From positions 1 through 33,574 of the IMG/VR virus record IMGVR_UViG_3300015199_000011: DNA of 33,574 nucleotides; one strand, 5' to 3'. Shown here piece by piece: positions 22,991-31,720 of the stretch. A model generated the notes under the pieces. It was not told the origin of the DNA, searched no databases, and saw nothing but the letters and a program-made list of their open reading frames with translations. The DNA is from a virus. The position numbers and the translations under genes were made by a program. Position 1 is the first letter of the stretch, and the number at the start of each line of letters is the position of its first letter.

Positions 22991-24781
22991 ATGGACGCAA
23001 TTACATCTACAATACCTATATATGACATATCTGGGGCCAAACCTGTGCTTGGAGATATGCCTCAGCAGAATATCCCGGAAGCGATAGCATCAGGTAAATA
23101 CTCCTTGCCCCAGGGTGCAACTGTTCCTTTTATGTCCCCAGATGGCCAAGAAGGGACAGTCCCTGCTGAGAATGTTAAAGATGCTTTAGCGCAGGGTTAT
23201 ACACCCGCGACACATGAAGCAGTGATGCAAGCTCGGTATGGCACTGGAACTCAACAAGCTATTACTGGCTTGGAAGGAGCGGCTAAAGGTGTTTTGGGGC
23301 CACTGGCACCTGCGGCTGAAAAGTTCGCTGGAGTAGACCCTGAAGAAATTACAGCACGACAAGAAGCGAATCCGGGAACACATATGGCAGGAGAAATTGC
23401 TGGTTTGGCCGGCTCTACTATGGCTGGTGTTGGCCTAGGAGGCGCTCTAGCTAAAGCGGGGTCTTTAGTTAAAATCGGCGAAGGTGTATCCATTGGGTCC
23501 AAGATAGCCACTGGCGCTTCAGCAGCTGCAATAGAAGGTGCTTTATATCAAACATCTGATGAAATGTCTAAGTATATTCAAAATGACCCTAAATCTTCTG
23601 TTGAGTCTGCTCTAGTTAATATCGGTGCTTCTGCTGCTATCGGCGGTGTTGCTGGCGGCGCATTCACCGGAGTTGGCGCTCTCGGCGTTCCTAGCAAAGC
23701 CTGGAAAGCTTTTCAAGGCACGAAAGTTGGAGAGTTTGTTAATGATTTTTCTAGTAGAATAAAACAAGAGATACATCCCGAAGCGGGATTAAATATAGGC
23801 GCAGCAAATACAATTGATGCTATCAAACCGAAAGTTTCAAGTAATCCTGGCGCTAAAGCTGCCGATTTCTTAATAAACAAAATTAAAGATATGGAACCTG
23901 GCGCGGCAACTGGTGCGGTAGCCGGCTCTATGACCGGCATACCTGGTGCTCAATGGCTAGGTTCGAAACTCGGTGCAAGACTAGACCCATTGATTCAGAA
24001 AGTTATGCCTTCTATCATGCGTGCAATTGTAAACAACGCACCAGACGGCTCTGCATTTAAAGCTGCAGTAGATATGGGCATGAACGTCATCAAGGGCGAA
24101 TCCATGATTAACCAGGCAGCTAAATCTATATTCAACTCCGCCAGCATTGTAAATACAACTCATCAAATAGACAAACTTAATTTAGCTGTAGATGCATTTA
24201 AGAAAAATCCTCAAAGCTTAATGAATATAAACCGCTCTACTGCTCATTATATGCCAGACCATGACCAAGCACTAGCAATGTCGAACGTTCGAGTTTTGAA
24301 CTACTTATCGTCGCTAAAGCCAAACGTATCCCCGCAGACACCTATGGATTCGGAACGTGTAGTAAGCAAAGTTGAGCAGGCCAGATATGATAACGCGCTA
24401 AAAATAGGCGAGCAGCCATTACTAATATTAAATAAGGTGCGCACAGGCACCCTGACGCCGGAAGATATCAAAGACGCGTATGCAATGTATCCTGCTCTTA
24501 TGCCCAAATTTCAGCAGAAGGTAACTGAAAACCTAATAACGGCTAAAACAGATGGTAAGACTATACCATATAAGACTCAAGTAAATATCTCAATGTTATT
24601 GCATCAGCCAATCGCTGGTTCTATGTCTCCACAATCTATCCAAAGCACGCAACCTAACCCCCAAATGCCACAGCAACAAAAACCTAGTAAGCAAGGTACA
24701 TCGGCTATGTCTAAGTCTATATCCATGGGTATGACGCCTAATCAATTGAGAGAGTCTAGAGCAGCAAATGAGCGCTCCTAG
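22991..24781 (+). CDS. Internal virion / ejection protein, membrane-active
   Basis: 596 residues. After a V-P-A-E-N-V-K-D-A-L-A-Q-G-Y block near 57 there are long Ala/Gly-rich stretches with membrane character (residues 132-152, 165-185 and 210-235: A-G-L-A-G-S-T-M-A-G-V, I-G-A-S-A-A-I-G-G-V-A-G-G). The rest is polar and helical, ending in a Gln/Pro-rich tail. This alternation is typical of the largest ejection protein of podoviruses, which helps form the DNA channel across the envelope. No lytic transglycosylase motif was seen. It carries a CTAATAACGG copy at 24533. Confidence 0.65.
   Translation: MDAITSTIPIYDISGAKPVLGDMPQQNIPEAIASGKYSLPQGATVPFMSPDGQEGTVPAENVKDALAQGYTPATHEAVMQARYGTGTQQAITGLEGAAKGVLGPLAPAAEKFAGVDPEEITARQEANPGTHMAGEIAGLAGSTMAGVGLGGALAKAGSLVKIGEGVSIGSKIATGASAAAIEGALYQTSDEMSKYIQNDPKSSVESALVNIGASAAIGGVAGGAFTGVGALGVPSKAWKAFQGTKVGEFVNDFSSRIKQEIHPEAGLNIGAANTIDAIKPKVSSNPGAKAADFLINKIKDMEPGAATGAVAGSMTGIPGAQWLGSKLGARLDPLIQKVMPSIMRAIVNNAPDGSAFKAAVDMGMNVIKGESMINQAAKSIFNSASIVNTTHQIDKLNLAVDAFKKNPQSLMNINRSTAHYMPDHDQALAMSNVRVLNYLSSLKPNVSPQTPMDSERVVSKVEQARYDNALKIGEQPLLILNKVRTGTLTPEDIKDAYAMYPALMPKFQQKVTENLITAKTDGKTIPYKTQVNISMLLHQPIAGSMSPQSIQSTQPNPQMPQQQKPSKQGTSAMSKSISMGMTPNQLRESRAANERS
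24533..24542 (+). repeat. CTAAWAACGG motif copy
   Basis: Exact CTAATAACGG near the 3' end of the third internal virion gene, in phase CTA-ATA-ACG-G. Confidence 0.6.
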
Positions 24782-24831
24782 TACATTAACGACGCTAGAG
24801 CAATACCAGCTCGAACCCTTCAGGAGCCCAC

Positions 24832-25206
24832 ATGCCGAGAAAAAATAGTTTATTACCAGTCCACCTAGTTTCGGCGCAGGCAACTTCTGCCTCTTTTCAA
24901 AGCTCTGCAGTCAATATATCTTTTTTAGATAACGTAGCAGTTCAAATTAATGCCGTTACTAATGATGCAGTGGGTACATTTCAGATTCAAGGGTCTCTTG
25001 ACCATGTAGAGCAAAACAGTGTAGTACAAGTTGCTGGTAATTGGATTCCTATAACTCTGCCAGCTACACCTACATTGGCCTCTGCAAATCAACAAATTCT
25101 ATTAGACTTAAATCAATTATCATTCCCTTATATTAGAGTAGCATATGTGCGCTCATCCGGCTCCAACGGTACAATAGATATTTATATTTCCTCTAAGGAA
25201 GTGTAA
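24832..25206 (+). CDS. Small beta-sandwich virion protein
   Basis: 124 residues, SD CAGGAG after a 50-base gap in which nothing else is seen. It has a beta-rich pattern: S-F-Q-S-S-A-V-N-I-S-F-L-D-N-V-A-V-Q-I-N-A, G-T-F-Q-I-Q-G-S-L-D-H, then L-S-F-P-Y-I-R-V-A-Y. This resembles the discoidin-like domains that many phages place near their fibres. The first domain of the gene at 26711 has the same build, so the two are probably paralogues attached to the tail. Confidence 0.6.
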   Translation: MPRKNSLLPVHLVSAQATSASFQSSAVNISFLDNVAVQINAVTNDAVGTFQIQGSLDHVEQNSVVQVAGNWIPITLPATPTLASANQQILLDLNQLSFPYIRVAYVRSSGSNGTIDIYISSKEV

Positions 25207-25209
25207 GCA

Positions 25210-26709
25210 ATGTCGACTACTTATATACGATACCCTTCACCAGTTGGCGCCACCATACAAGAATTTGCAAACTTTGCATCATTCCCGTCTAACCCTGCCA
25301 ATGGTATTCTAGCTTTAGACCTTAGTACTGATATATTATACGTTTATAGCGGAGGAACATGGGTTGTAGTAGGCGGTAGCACTGTGCCGCTGGGCATGGG
25401 TGCACTCGATGGCCAAGCAGCTTCGGCCAATGGTGCAACAATAACTGCAAACTTGTTATATTTGCAATCTGCGGATGCAACACACCCTGGACTTATAACC
25501 ACTGCGGCTCAAAACTTCACAGGACAAAAGACTTTTGCAACAGGACTAACTGGTACTTTAACCGGCGCTGCTTCCTTAAATATTCTTACGTCTGCGCGCG
25601 GTAATCTGACGGACGCTGGCACAGATGGTATAGTTATTACCGGAGGCACTAACGCTACTATCGGTAACGTATCTATTGCGCAAACACTAGCAGATGCAAC
25701 CCACAACGGATATCTGTCATCCACTGACTGGACAACATTCAACGGTAAACAGGCATCTGGAAGTTACATCACAGCTCTTACTGGCGATGCAACTGCATCA
25801 GGCCCAGGTTCTGTAGCATTAACATTTGCAACTGTAAATAGTAATGTTGGCTCATTTGGTTCTGCATCTAGTGTCGGGGCTTTTACAGTTAACGGCAAAG
25901 GGCTAGTTACCGCTGCTTCATCCACTTCAATACAAATCGCAGAATCACAAGTTACAAATTTAGTTTCAGATTTAGCAGGCAAGCAGCCTACTGGTAATTA
26001 TATCACTGCCTTAACTGGGGATGCAACTGCATCAGGACCTGGTTCAGCAGCGTTAACCTTAGCTACTGTCAATAGCAACGTTGGAACTTTTGCATCAGTA
26101 ACTGTAAATGGTAAAGGATTGGTAACAGCAGCTACGGCTTTATCCGGAGACTTAACTACTTCTTCAGCAGTGGCAACATTAGCAACTGTTAATAGTAATG
26201 TGGGTTCATTCGGCTCTACTAATGCTATTCCTGTTATAACTGTAAACGCCAAAGGGCTAATAACGGCGGTAACGACTGCATCGCCTACTTTGGGTTCTAC
26301 ATCTATGCACGTATCTACCGCCAGCCCAACTGGGGCATTAGACGGTACTGGCACTATGATATTTGGTTCCGGTGTGGCCTGGGACACTAACTCAGCATAT
26401 AACACAGGTACGGGTAAATACACAGCACCTACAACAGGGTACTATCGAGTAAATTTTAACTTAGGATTAACAGGTACATTTTTAGTGTCCTCAGTCGTAT
26501 TGTGGATAATTCGCAAAAATAGTTCTACATGGCAGTATAATCAAGTAGTACCACCAGCAGCGGGAGTATGCGTTGGTGGCATCAGTACTCTTGTGCAATT
26601 GACTGCAGGAGACACCATAGAACCTAGAATAAACACTAATGCTGCAAGTGCAGCAGTACAAGCAGACCCAAACTCTAACTGGTTCGAAGTTAACTTAATA
26701 GGAACATAA
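25210..26709 (+). CDS. Tail fibre with internal repeats and C1q-like tip
   Basis: 499 residues. An N-terminal part (residues 1-110) gives the attachment region. Imperfect repeats of about 75 and 45 residues follow at 187-236, 263-307 and 310-352, built on I-T-A-L-T-G-D-A-T-A-S-G-P-G-S, A-T-V-N-S-N-V-G and N-G-K-G-L-V-T-A; they likely form a trimeric stalk. Residues 365-499 match a C1q/TNF-like jelly-roll (Y-T-A-P-T-T-G-Y-Y-R-V-N-F near 404, then a final W-F-E-V-N-L-I-G). C1q-like tips are used by phage fibres to bind surface sugars or proteins. Host recognition is the likely role. Confidence 0.75.
   Translation: MSTTYIRYPSPVGATIQEFANFASFPSNPANGILALDLSTDILYVYSGGTWVVVGGSTVPLGMGALDGQAASANGATITANLLYLQSADATHPGLITTAAQNFTGQKTFATGLTGTLTGAASLNILTSARGNLTDAGTDGIVITGGTNATIGNVSIAQTLADATHNGYLSSTDWTTFNGKQASGSYITALTGDATASGPGSVALTFATVNSNVGSFGSASSVGAFTVNGKGLVTAASSTSIQIAESQVTNLVSDLAGKQPTGNYITALTGDATASGPGSAALTLATVNSNVGTFASVTVNGKGLVTAATALSGDLTTSSAVATLATVNSNVGSFGSTNAIPVITVNAKGLITAVTTASPTLGSTSMHVSTASPTGALDGTGTMIFGSGVAWDTNSAYNTGTGKYTAPTTGYYRVNFNLGLTGTFLVSSVVLWIIRKNSSTWQYNQVVPPAAGVCVGGISTLVQLTAGDTIEPRINTNAASAAVQADPNSNWFEVNLIGT
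26257..26266 (+). repeat. CTAAWAACGG motif copy
   Basis: Exact CTAATAACGG, extended to GCTAATAACGGCG, in the third repeat of the C1q-tipped fibre. Sister repeats encode G-L-V-T-A at this place with different codons, so the motif is not inherited from the repeat itself. Confidence 0.6.
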
Positions 26710-26710
26710 T

Positions 26711-27706
26711 ATGAGATATTTAAATTTTAAACCTTTGGATTCAATAACATCTAATAGCTCTGTAAATAGTAATGCTATTGATATGAGTCAAATAGTAAAA
26801 ATGTCTGCGCAAGTTGTAGCCGGAGCTGGAACTGTAGGTGGAACATTACAACTCCAAGTGAGTAATGACTATGCTCCTAATAACTTATTTAGTGATGGGA
26901 TATTTACTAACTGGTCAAATCTGGGCTCAGCAGTTACAGTCACAACTGCAGGTTCTACGCTTATCGCACAACAAGATATGTGTTATAGAGCACTGAGAGC
27001 AGTCTGGACCGATACTGCTGCTGGAACTCAAACTGTCCTAGTACATGCGGATGTACCTTCCGCTAGAGCAACACTCGTAAACGGTAACTTATTACTTACT
27101 GCGGTCGCAAATGGCCCTAAAGGCAATCTAGTTAAATTTATTATTAACGTATCTGGAATTAATACTCCATTTGCACTCAGTACAGTCGGCAACGTTATAA
27201 CAGTAACTGCCGCAACAGATGGTCTAGGCACAAACATTACATCTACTGCTTTCTTAGTAGCTCAAATGAATGGTGACGGGCCTACAGCTGCTCTAGTAAC
27301 TGCTTCCGGAACTGGTGGAATAGCCGCGGGTATTAATGCATTCCTAGCTGGCGGTCGGTCATCTTTAAATGGCAAATACTTCTTGTTAAGCTCCGCAACC
27401 GGTGTAAACTATTATGTATGGTTTAACGTAGATACAGCGTCTACTGACCCGGCTATTGCTGGCCTAACCGCAGTGCCTGTGGCCATAGCAGGAGGAGACT
27501 CCGCTGCCACAGTTGGAGCTGCTTTAGCTTCCGCTGTAGATGCTTTAGCCACGTTTGCTGCGACAGGCACAACCACTGTAACTATCACTAACTCGCAAAT
27601 CGGGCCTTATACTCCCGCTTCTGATGTTACTACAGGATTTACTATTACACTCACGACTCCCTCTACGCTAGCTATAACCGTAGAACTCATGTGTCTGGGG
27701 TTGTAA
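26711..27706 (+). CDS. Multi-domain virion protein of the fibre module
   Basis: 331 residues, SD TAGGA. Three parts can be seen. Residues 1-118 are a beta-sandwich like the protein at 24832 (L-Q-V-S-N-D-Y, Y-R-A-L-R-A-V-W-T). Residues 120-212 are a compact domain, L-V-N-G-N-L-L-L-T-A-V-A-N-G-P-K-G-N to A-F-L-A-G-G. Residues 215-331 start L-N-G-K-Y-F-L-L-S and hold Y-Y-V-W-F-N-V-D, a domain found in other phage structural proteins. It is probably a fibre or baseplate-like component. No enzyme motif is present. The stop is followed at once by the start of the long fibre gene. Confidence 0.6.
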   Translation: MRYLNFKPLDSITSNSSVNSNAIDMSQIVKMSAQVVAGAGTVGGTLQLQVSNDYAPNNLFSDGIFTNWSNLGSAVTVTTAGSTLIAQQDMCYRALRAVWTDTAAGTQTVLVHADVPSARATLVNGNLLLTAVANGPKGNLVKFIINVSGINTPFALSTVGNVITVTAATDGLGTNITSTAFLVAQMNGDGPTAALVTASGTGGIAAGINAFLAGGRSSLNGKYFLLSSATGVNYYVWFNVDTASTDPAIAGLTAVPVAIAGGDSAATVGAALASAVDALATFAATGTTTVTITNSQIGPYTPASDVTTGFTITLTTPSTLAITVELMCLGL

Positions 27707-30217
27707 ATGTCAACCACTGCTCTAAGCGGTGACGCAGTATTACAACAAGTTTACAATCCTGTAGATGAAAGTCTTAAAGTAGATGTAATTGCTAATATAT
27801 CTGGTGCGCAAGAAGTTATAATTAACAGCACCAGTGATAGTATCACTATCGGTGATACATCCGGTAATCATGTAACCACGACAAATACTGGAGGCGGCCA
27901 TCAAGCGATGGACGTTAATGTCACAAGCGCAACTGGTGTCACTGTATCCGGTTCTGTATCAGTCAGTAATTTTCCAGCTACGCAAGCTATCAGCGCCGCT
28001 TCCCTGCCCTTACCCACAGGAGCGTCAACATCTGCACTACAAACTACTGGTAACGCATCGCTATCCTCGATAGATACAAAACTAACATCGCCATTAGCAG
28101 TCACTGGCACATTCTTTCAAGGCACGCAACCAGTGTCCATTGCTGGGACTGTGGCTATATCCGCGGCTGCTTTACCATTACCAGCAGGAGCAGCTACCAG
28201 CGCATTGCAAACCACAGGTAATACATCGCTATCGTCTATCGACTCTAAATTAACATCGCCGTTAGCAGTTACTGGCACATTCTTCCAAGCTACTCAACCT
28301 GTATCAGGAACAGTAACAGCCAATGCAGGTTCTGGAACATTTGCAATATCAGCAGCTGCACTTCCATTACCAAGCGGTGCGTCTACTAGTGCTCTGCAGA
28401 CAACAGGTAATACATCTCTTAGTTCGATAGATACTAAAACGCCATCCTTAGGTCAGGCATTAGCAGCTGCTTCTGTTCCAGTGGTTCTAACCGCTGCACA
28501 ACTTACAACTCTTACACCAGTAACATCAGTAACTGTAAATAATGCTTCTGGCGCATCCGCTGTAAATATACAAGATGGTGGCAATAGCATTACTGTCGAT
28601 GGTACATTTTTTCAAGCGACACAGCCAGTATCTATCTCAGCCACAGTAGCAGTATCTGCTGCTTCTTTGCCGTTACCTACTGGTGCGTCCTCTAGCGCGC
28701 TGCAGACTACTGGCAATACCTCTCTCAGCTCTATAGATACAAAGACACCTGCTCTAGGACAAGCACTTGCTGCTGCATCTGTACCAGTAGTACTTACAGC
28801 AGCACAGTTGTCAACTTTGACACCTCTATCATCTGTAACTGTATCGGGCACAGTAGCTGCTACGCAATCCGGAACATGGACTGTACAGCCGGGTAACACT
28901 GCTAACACCACTGCATGGAAAGTAGACGGCTCAGCAGTTACACAACCAGTATCTGGTACCTTCTTTCAAGCGACACAGCCAGTATCTATAGCGGCAACTG
29001 TTGCAATATCTGCAGCCTCCTTACCGTTACCGACGGGCGCCTCTACAAGTGCGCTTCAAACTACTGGGAATACATCGCTCAGCTCGATAGACACAAAAAT
29101 TCCGGCGCTTGGGCAAGCATTAGCAGCCGCTTCTGTTCCAGTTGTACTTACAGCTGCTCAATTGTCTACATTAACCCCATTATCATCTATATCAGTTAGT
29201 AACTTTCCAGCTACTCAACCAATATCTGGAACGGTCACGGCTAACGCCGGTACTGGCACTTTTGCTATATCAGCTGCATCGTTGCCTTTACCTACTGGAG
29301 CCTCAACGTCAGCATTGCAAACAACAGGTAATACATCTCTTAGTTCTATTGATACAAAGACGCCCGCACTAGGTCAGGCTTTGGCCGCTGCATCTGTTCC
29401 TGTAGTTTTAACAGCCGCGCAGTTAACGACGCTTACACCAGTAACATCAGTAACTGTAAATAATGCTTCTGGCGTATCCGCTGTAAATATACAAGATGGT
29501 GGCAACAGTATAACAGTCGATGGCACCTTTTGGCAGGCAACGCAGCCTGTAAGTGGAACTGTAACAGTAAACGCTCTTACAAATAGTTCTGTAGTTAAAG
29601 CACAGCTGCAAGATAACGCGGGAACAGCGATAGTATTAGGGCAAACTACAATGTCTGCATCTTTGCCCGTGACTATAGCTTCAAATCAAAGCGCTCTAGC
29701 TGTAACGCAGGCAACACTTACAAAGGGAACGCAGGGAGCGCAAGGTGTCTCGACTCAAGACCTGAAAGATGCAGGCCGTACTGCAATAATATTTTCTGCT
29801 GCGGGTGTAGCATCTGGAGCAACTACCGTAGAGACTGCCATCACGCTTGTAAAATCTGCGGGCACTGCTGCCACGAGTTCCGCAGCATCCTTTGTAGTTA
29901 CTAGTGGTAAACGCTTTAGAATTACAGGAATTTCTGTGGGCACTAGAGGCAACGCTATCGCAACTATACAAACTACCACATTCAACTTTCGATTAAATAC
30001 TGCAGGGGCAGTCACCACTTCTTCAACTCCTATTTTATTCTCCAATAGAAGTGCGACTCCAGCCACCGCTTCAGCTTATGATAGGTTCATAATACCTATT
30101 CCAGACGGATACGAAATTCTAGGAGACGGAACTCTGCAAATAGGAATGACAGCGGTGGCTACATTTGCTGTCAATGCTCCCACTTGGGATGTTTTCATCA
30201 TAGGATTTGAATACTAA
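27707..30217 (+). CDS. Long repetitive fibre protein
   Basis: 836 residues. Six copies of a unit starting L-P-x-P-x-G-A-x2-S-A-L-Q-T-T-G-N begin near residues 100, 156, 219, 321, 439 and 526. Four carry an A-L-G-Q-A-L-A-A-A-S-V-P-V-V-L (or S-L-G-Q) extension, and most are joined by T-F-F-Q-x-T-Q-P-V-S linkers. The C-terminal 150 residues are a separate globular beta-domain ending D-V-F-I-I-G-F-E-Y. The repeats probably build a long trimeric shaft, with the C-terminal domain as the tip. The DNA of the repeats is diverged mainly at synonymous sites, except for one 74-base pair of copies (see repeat entries). Confidence 0.7.
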   Translation: MSTTALSGDAVLQQVYNPVDESLKVDVIANISGAQEVIINSTSDSITIGDTSGNHVTTTNTGGGHQAMDVNVTSATGVTVSGSVSVSNFPATQAISAASLPLPTGASTSALQTTGNASLSSIDTKLTSPLAVTGTFFQGTQPVSIAGTVAISAAALPLPAGAATSALQTTGNTSLSSIDSKLTSPLAVTGTFFQATQPVSGTVTANAGSGTFAISAAALPLPSGASTSALQTTGNTSLSSIDTKTPSLGQALAAASVPVVLTAAQLTTLTPVTSVTVNNASGASAVNIQDGGNSITVDGTFFQATQPVSISATVAVSAASLPLPTGASSSALQTTGNTSLSSIDTKTPALGQALAAASVPVVLTAAQLSTLTPLSSVTVSGTVAATQSGTWTVQPGNTANTTAWKVDGSAVTQPVSGTFFQATQPVSIAATVAISAASLPLPTGASTSALQTTGNTSLSSIDTKIPALGQALAAASVPVVLTAAQLSTLTPLSSISVSNFPATQPISGTVTANAGTGTFAISAASLPLPTGASTSALQTTGNTSLSSIDTKTPALGQALAAASVPVVLTAAQLTTLTPVTSVTVNNASGVSAVNIQDGGNSITVDGTFWQATQPVSGTVTVNALTNSSVVKAQLQDNAGTAIVLGQTTMSASLPVTIASNQSALAVTQATLTKGTQGAQGVSTQDLKDAGRTAIIFSAAGVASGATTVETAITLVKSAGTAATSSAASFVVTSGKRFRITGISVGTRGNAIATIQTTTFNFRLNTAGAVTTSSTPILFSNRSATPATASAYDRFIIPIPDGYEILGDGTLQIGMTAVATFAVNAPTWDVFIIGFEY
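28511..28584 (+). repeat. Near-identical 74-bp repeat, copy 1
   Basis: These 74 bases match 29432-29505 with a single C/T difference, which changes Ala to Val in S-G-A-S / S-G-V-S. Elsewhere the repeats of this gene differ at many synonymous sites, so this pair was copied more recently or converted. Confidence 0.85.
29432..29505 (+). repeat. Near-identical 74-bp repeat, copy 2
   Basis: Second copy of the 74-bp unit at 28511-28584, 921 bases downstream in the same frame. Recombination between the two would remove 307 codons and keep the frame, shortening the fibre shaft. Confidence 0.85.
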
Positions 30218-30369
30218 TGGCAATACTTCATTTCCACTGGGACAAAAGTAAAATGGTTAAGGGCACTTCCTTAGCTCATTACAGTACTGTAAAAATTTAT
30301 AAACGATACCTAATATTATCTGTGGTTATTAACATATGTTTAATACTTCACTTCTGCGGGGCTATATGA
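30217..30369 (+). CDS. Small C-terminally hydrophobic protein (50 aa)
   Basis: ATG at 30217 overlaps the fibre stop (TAATG), and its own stop overlaps the holin ATG (ATGA). The 50-residue product has a His/Lys-rich N-terminal half (H-F-H-W-D-K-S-K) and a C-terminal membrane segment (Y-L-I-L-S-V-V-I-N-I-C-L-I-L-H-F). It looks like a small lysis-cassette membrane protein, perhaps an antiholin or accessory, but no family is recognised. Confidence 0.6.
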   Translation: MAILHFHWDKSKMVKGTSLAHYSTVKIYKRYLILSVVINICLILHFCGAI

Positions 30370-30749
30370 AAGAAGTTATAATAAAAGCAACGATGATACT
30401 TTTAGCCATACTAGCACCAGCTAAGGCAATGCTAATAACGGCGCTTACACTGATAATGATTGATTTAATAACGGGAGTCATCGCTGCGCGAAAGCGCGGT
30501 GAGCCCATAACCAGTGCAGGGCTAGGTCGGTCTATTTCTAAATTGTTAGTTTATGAGTTGGCATTAGTTATAGGTTTTATCACGCAAACCTACATGTTGC
30601 CGGAAGTGCCTGTTGCATCTATTATATCAGGCTACATCGGCCTTACTGAATGCACATCTTGTTTGGAAAATATTAATGAAATTAGCGGAAATAATCTTCT
30701 TAAGTCTATCGTAGACAAACTCAGTTCTAAAAATACTCCACCTACGTGA
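30366..30749 (+). CDS. Holin (phage holin family 4 type)
   Basis: 127 residues from ATG 30366. This start fits the ATGA overlap, and an in-frame ATG at 30336 would add ten residues. Membrane segments are at about 8-40 and 58-75, with a third possible near 83-96. The family pattern is present: D33-L-I-T-G-V-I-A-A-R-K between segments, a following S-A-G-L-G-R-S-I-S-K-L, and E-N-I-N-E-I near residue 101. It would open the inner membrane to time lysis. No endolysin is encoded in this window. A CTAATAACGG motif lies 66 bases into the gene. Confidence 0.75.
   Translation: MKEVIIKATMILLAILAPAKAMLITALTLIMIDLITGVIAARKRGEPITSAGLGRSISKLLVYELALVIGFITQTYMLPEVPVASIISGYIGLTECTSCLENINEISGNNLLKSIVDKLSSKNTPPT
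30432..30441 (+). repeat. CTAAWAACGG motif copy
   Basis: Exact CTAATAACGG, extended to GCTAATAACGGCG followed by CTTA as at 8399, in phase CTA-ATA-ACG-G within the holin gene. Confidence 0.6.
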
Positions 30750-30754
30750 GACTT

Positions 30755-31033
30755 TTACTTCTTAAGTAATTTAGCCAAGTCTTCATCTGATAACTCAGCT
30801 AAACTTTTAACCATCTTGCGTTGCATACCTTGAAGAAGCTCCAAGTACACTACCAAATCTCTAGAGGAGGATGCTGACAGCTTCCCTTTGGACGACTCAG
30901 ACATCAGATTCTTCACTTCCCTGATGAGTACGGTCTGGCAGTGTTGGAGCAGTTTATCAATCTCAAAATCAGAAGTCTCTGGCGCGGGTGTAACTAAATC
31001 TACAGGTGTCGCACCCTTCGCAATAAATTTCAT
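30755..31033 (-). CDS. Helical hypothetical protein
   Basis: 92 residues, last gene of the leftward operon, started through an ATGA overlap with the lipoprotein gene. After a flexible N-terminus the protein is helical: L-L-Q-H-C-Q-T-V-L-I-R-E-V-K-N-L-M, S-S-R-D-L-V-V-Y-L-E-L-L-Q-G, and a final L-S-D-E-D-L-A-K-L-L-K-K. The pattern resembles small DNA-binding or oligomerising phage proteins, and a terminase small-subunit role is conceivable, but there is no diagnostic motif. Its end nearly meets the holin end (5 bases between), so the two transcription units converge here. Confidence 0.65.
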   Translation of the reverse strand: MKFIAKGATPVDLVTPAPETSDFEIDKLLQHCQTVLIREVKNLMSESSKGKLSASSSRDLVVYLELLQGMQRKMVKSLAELSDEDLAKLLKK

Positions 31034-31194
31034 GGAGTTTCTTTAGCGCATGAACAGTCTAGTGCCTTACCACTTACTTTAATATGGTCTAGACCCCGTA
31101 AACCGCACGCGTCTGCGCATGAGTTAACTTCCAACGAGCCCATGGTGCAGCCTGACAGTAACAATAAAGCTAAAAACGCCGTAAGAAGTTTCAT
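31030..31194 (-). CDS. Cys-rich phage lipoprotein (54 aa)
   Basis: ATG on the minus strand at 31194 overlaps the upstream stop, and the TGA at 31032-31030 overlaps the next ATG, both as ATGA. The N-terminus is a textbook lipoprotein signal: M-K-L-L-T-A-F-L-A-L-L-L-L-S-G-C16, with Cys16 as the lipidated residue. The mature 39 residues contain Cys26, Cys30, Cys47 and Cys49, with A-C-G-L-R-G-L in between. It would be anchored in the outer or inner membrane facing the periplasm. An outer-membrane spanin is possible, but the sequence is not proline-rich like Rz1 and no partner Rz was seen. Confidence 0.75.
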   Translation of the reverse strand: MKLLTAFLALLLLSGCTMGSLEVNSCADACGLRGLDHIKVSGKALDCSCAKETP

Positions 31195-31442
31195 TCATAG
31201 TTCTCCATGAAGGCTTGCACATTTGTACAATGTGTTCCACCTACTTTACCGTTAGCATTATTCTTAAAATATAAGAAGTCACCTTCAAGCCAGATATCAA
31301 TATGTGGTGCTGTAGCCTTGCTGATAGTTTTAACACCGTTCAAAACTCCAGGCATGATAAATGCTGTATGCAGCAGCACCCAGTTAATAGGACGTTTTCT
31401 ATCCTCGAGGCTTGAAACGATTTTTAAATCAGGTTTTCTCAT
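31191..31442 (-). CDS. Small conserved-type hypothetical protein
   Basis: 83 residues, overlapping both neighbours by four bases. The basic N-terminus (M-R-K-P-D-L-K-I-V) is followed by a helix, and then a strand region H-I-D-I-W-L-E-G-D-F-L-Y-F-K-N with G-K-V-G-G-T-H-C-T-N-V at the end. The latter resembles a small phage protein type with a short beta-meander, whose function I do not know. No membrane segment is present. Confidence 0.65.
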   Translation of the reverse strand: MRKPDLKIVSSLEDRKRPINWVLLHTAFIMPGVLNGVKTISKATAPHIDIWLEGDFLYFKNNANGKVGGTHCTNVQAFMENYE

Positions 31443-31720
31443 TCTACACCTTCTAATTTTGGAACTTCGACAATCGGTGCTTCTTCTTTAGCTTTTTTAA
31501 CATCCAAAGATTCTTGGTTCAATTGCGATAGACGTTCATTAATTTTACTTAACTGAAATTCTTGAACTTTCATGTTATATTGCAACTGCCCTGCTTCTGC
31601 ACATAGTTGTGCGTATTCTTTTTGAATCTCACTCATTTCACGGTTCTTTTTTGATGCATCCATAATTCTCCTCTTTTGACTATTTAGGTTATTATTAATA
31701 TTTCCAAATTTATCGGTCAT
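31439..31720 (-). CDS. Coiled-coil protein with two possible starts
   Basis: 93 residues from ATG 31720 (SD TAGGA, 11-base overlap with the PDZ gene). A second ATG at 31663 has a stronger SD, AGAGGAG four bases upstream, and would give 74 residues. Both products may be made. Residues after about 30 form a long coiled coil (I-Q-K-E-Y-A-Q-L-C-A-E-A-G-Q-L-Q...), ending in a Pro/Glu-rich tail (V-E-V-P-K-L-E-G-V-E). There is no membrane segment, so it is not an Rz-type spanin. Function unknown. Confidence 0.65.
   Translation of the reverse strand: MTDKFGNINNNLNSQKRRIMDASKKNREMSEIQKEYAQLCAEAGQLQYNMKVQEFQLSKINERLSQLNQESLDVKKAKEEAPIVEVPKLEGVE

Noticed and set aside
25509-26423. Long antisense open frames opposite the fibre genes
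   Set aside because: They mirror the low-complexity Ala/Thr/Val repeats on the plus strand, lack ribosome binding sites and resemble no protein.
30755-30770. TTACTT-CTT-AAGTAA hairpin as a bidirectional terminator between the converging holin and leftward units
   Set aside because: The stem is only A/T-rich except for one pair per side, is made by Leu-Lys codons at the gene end, and lacks a proper T tract.
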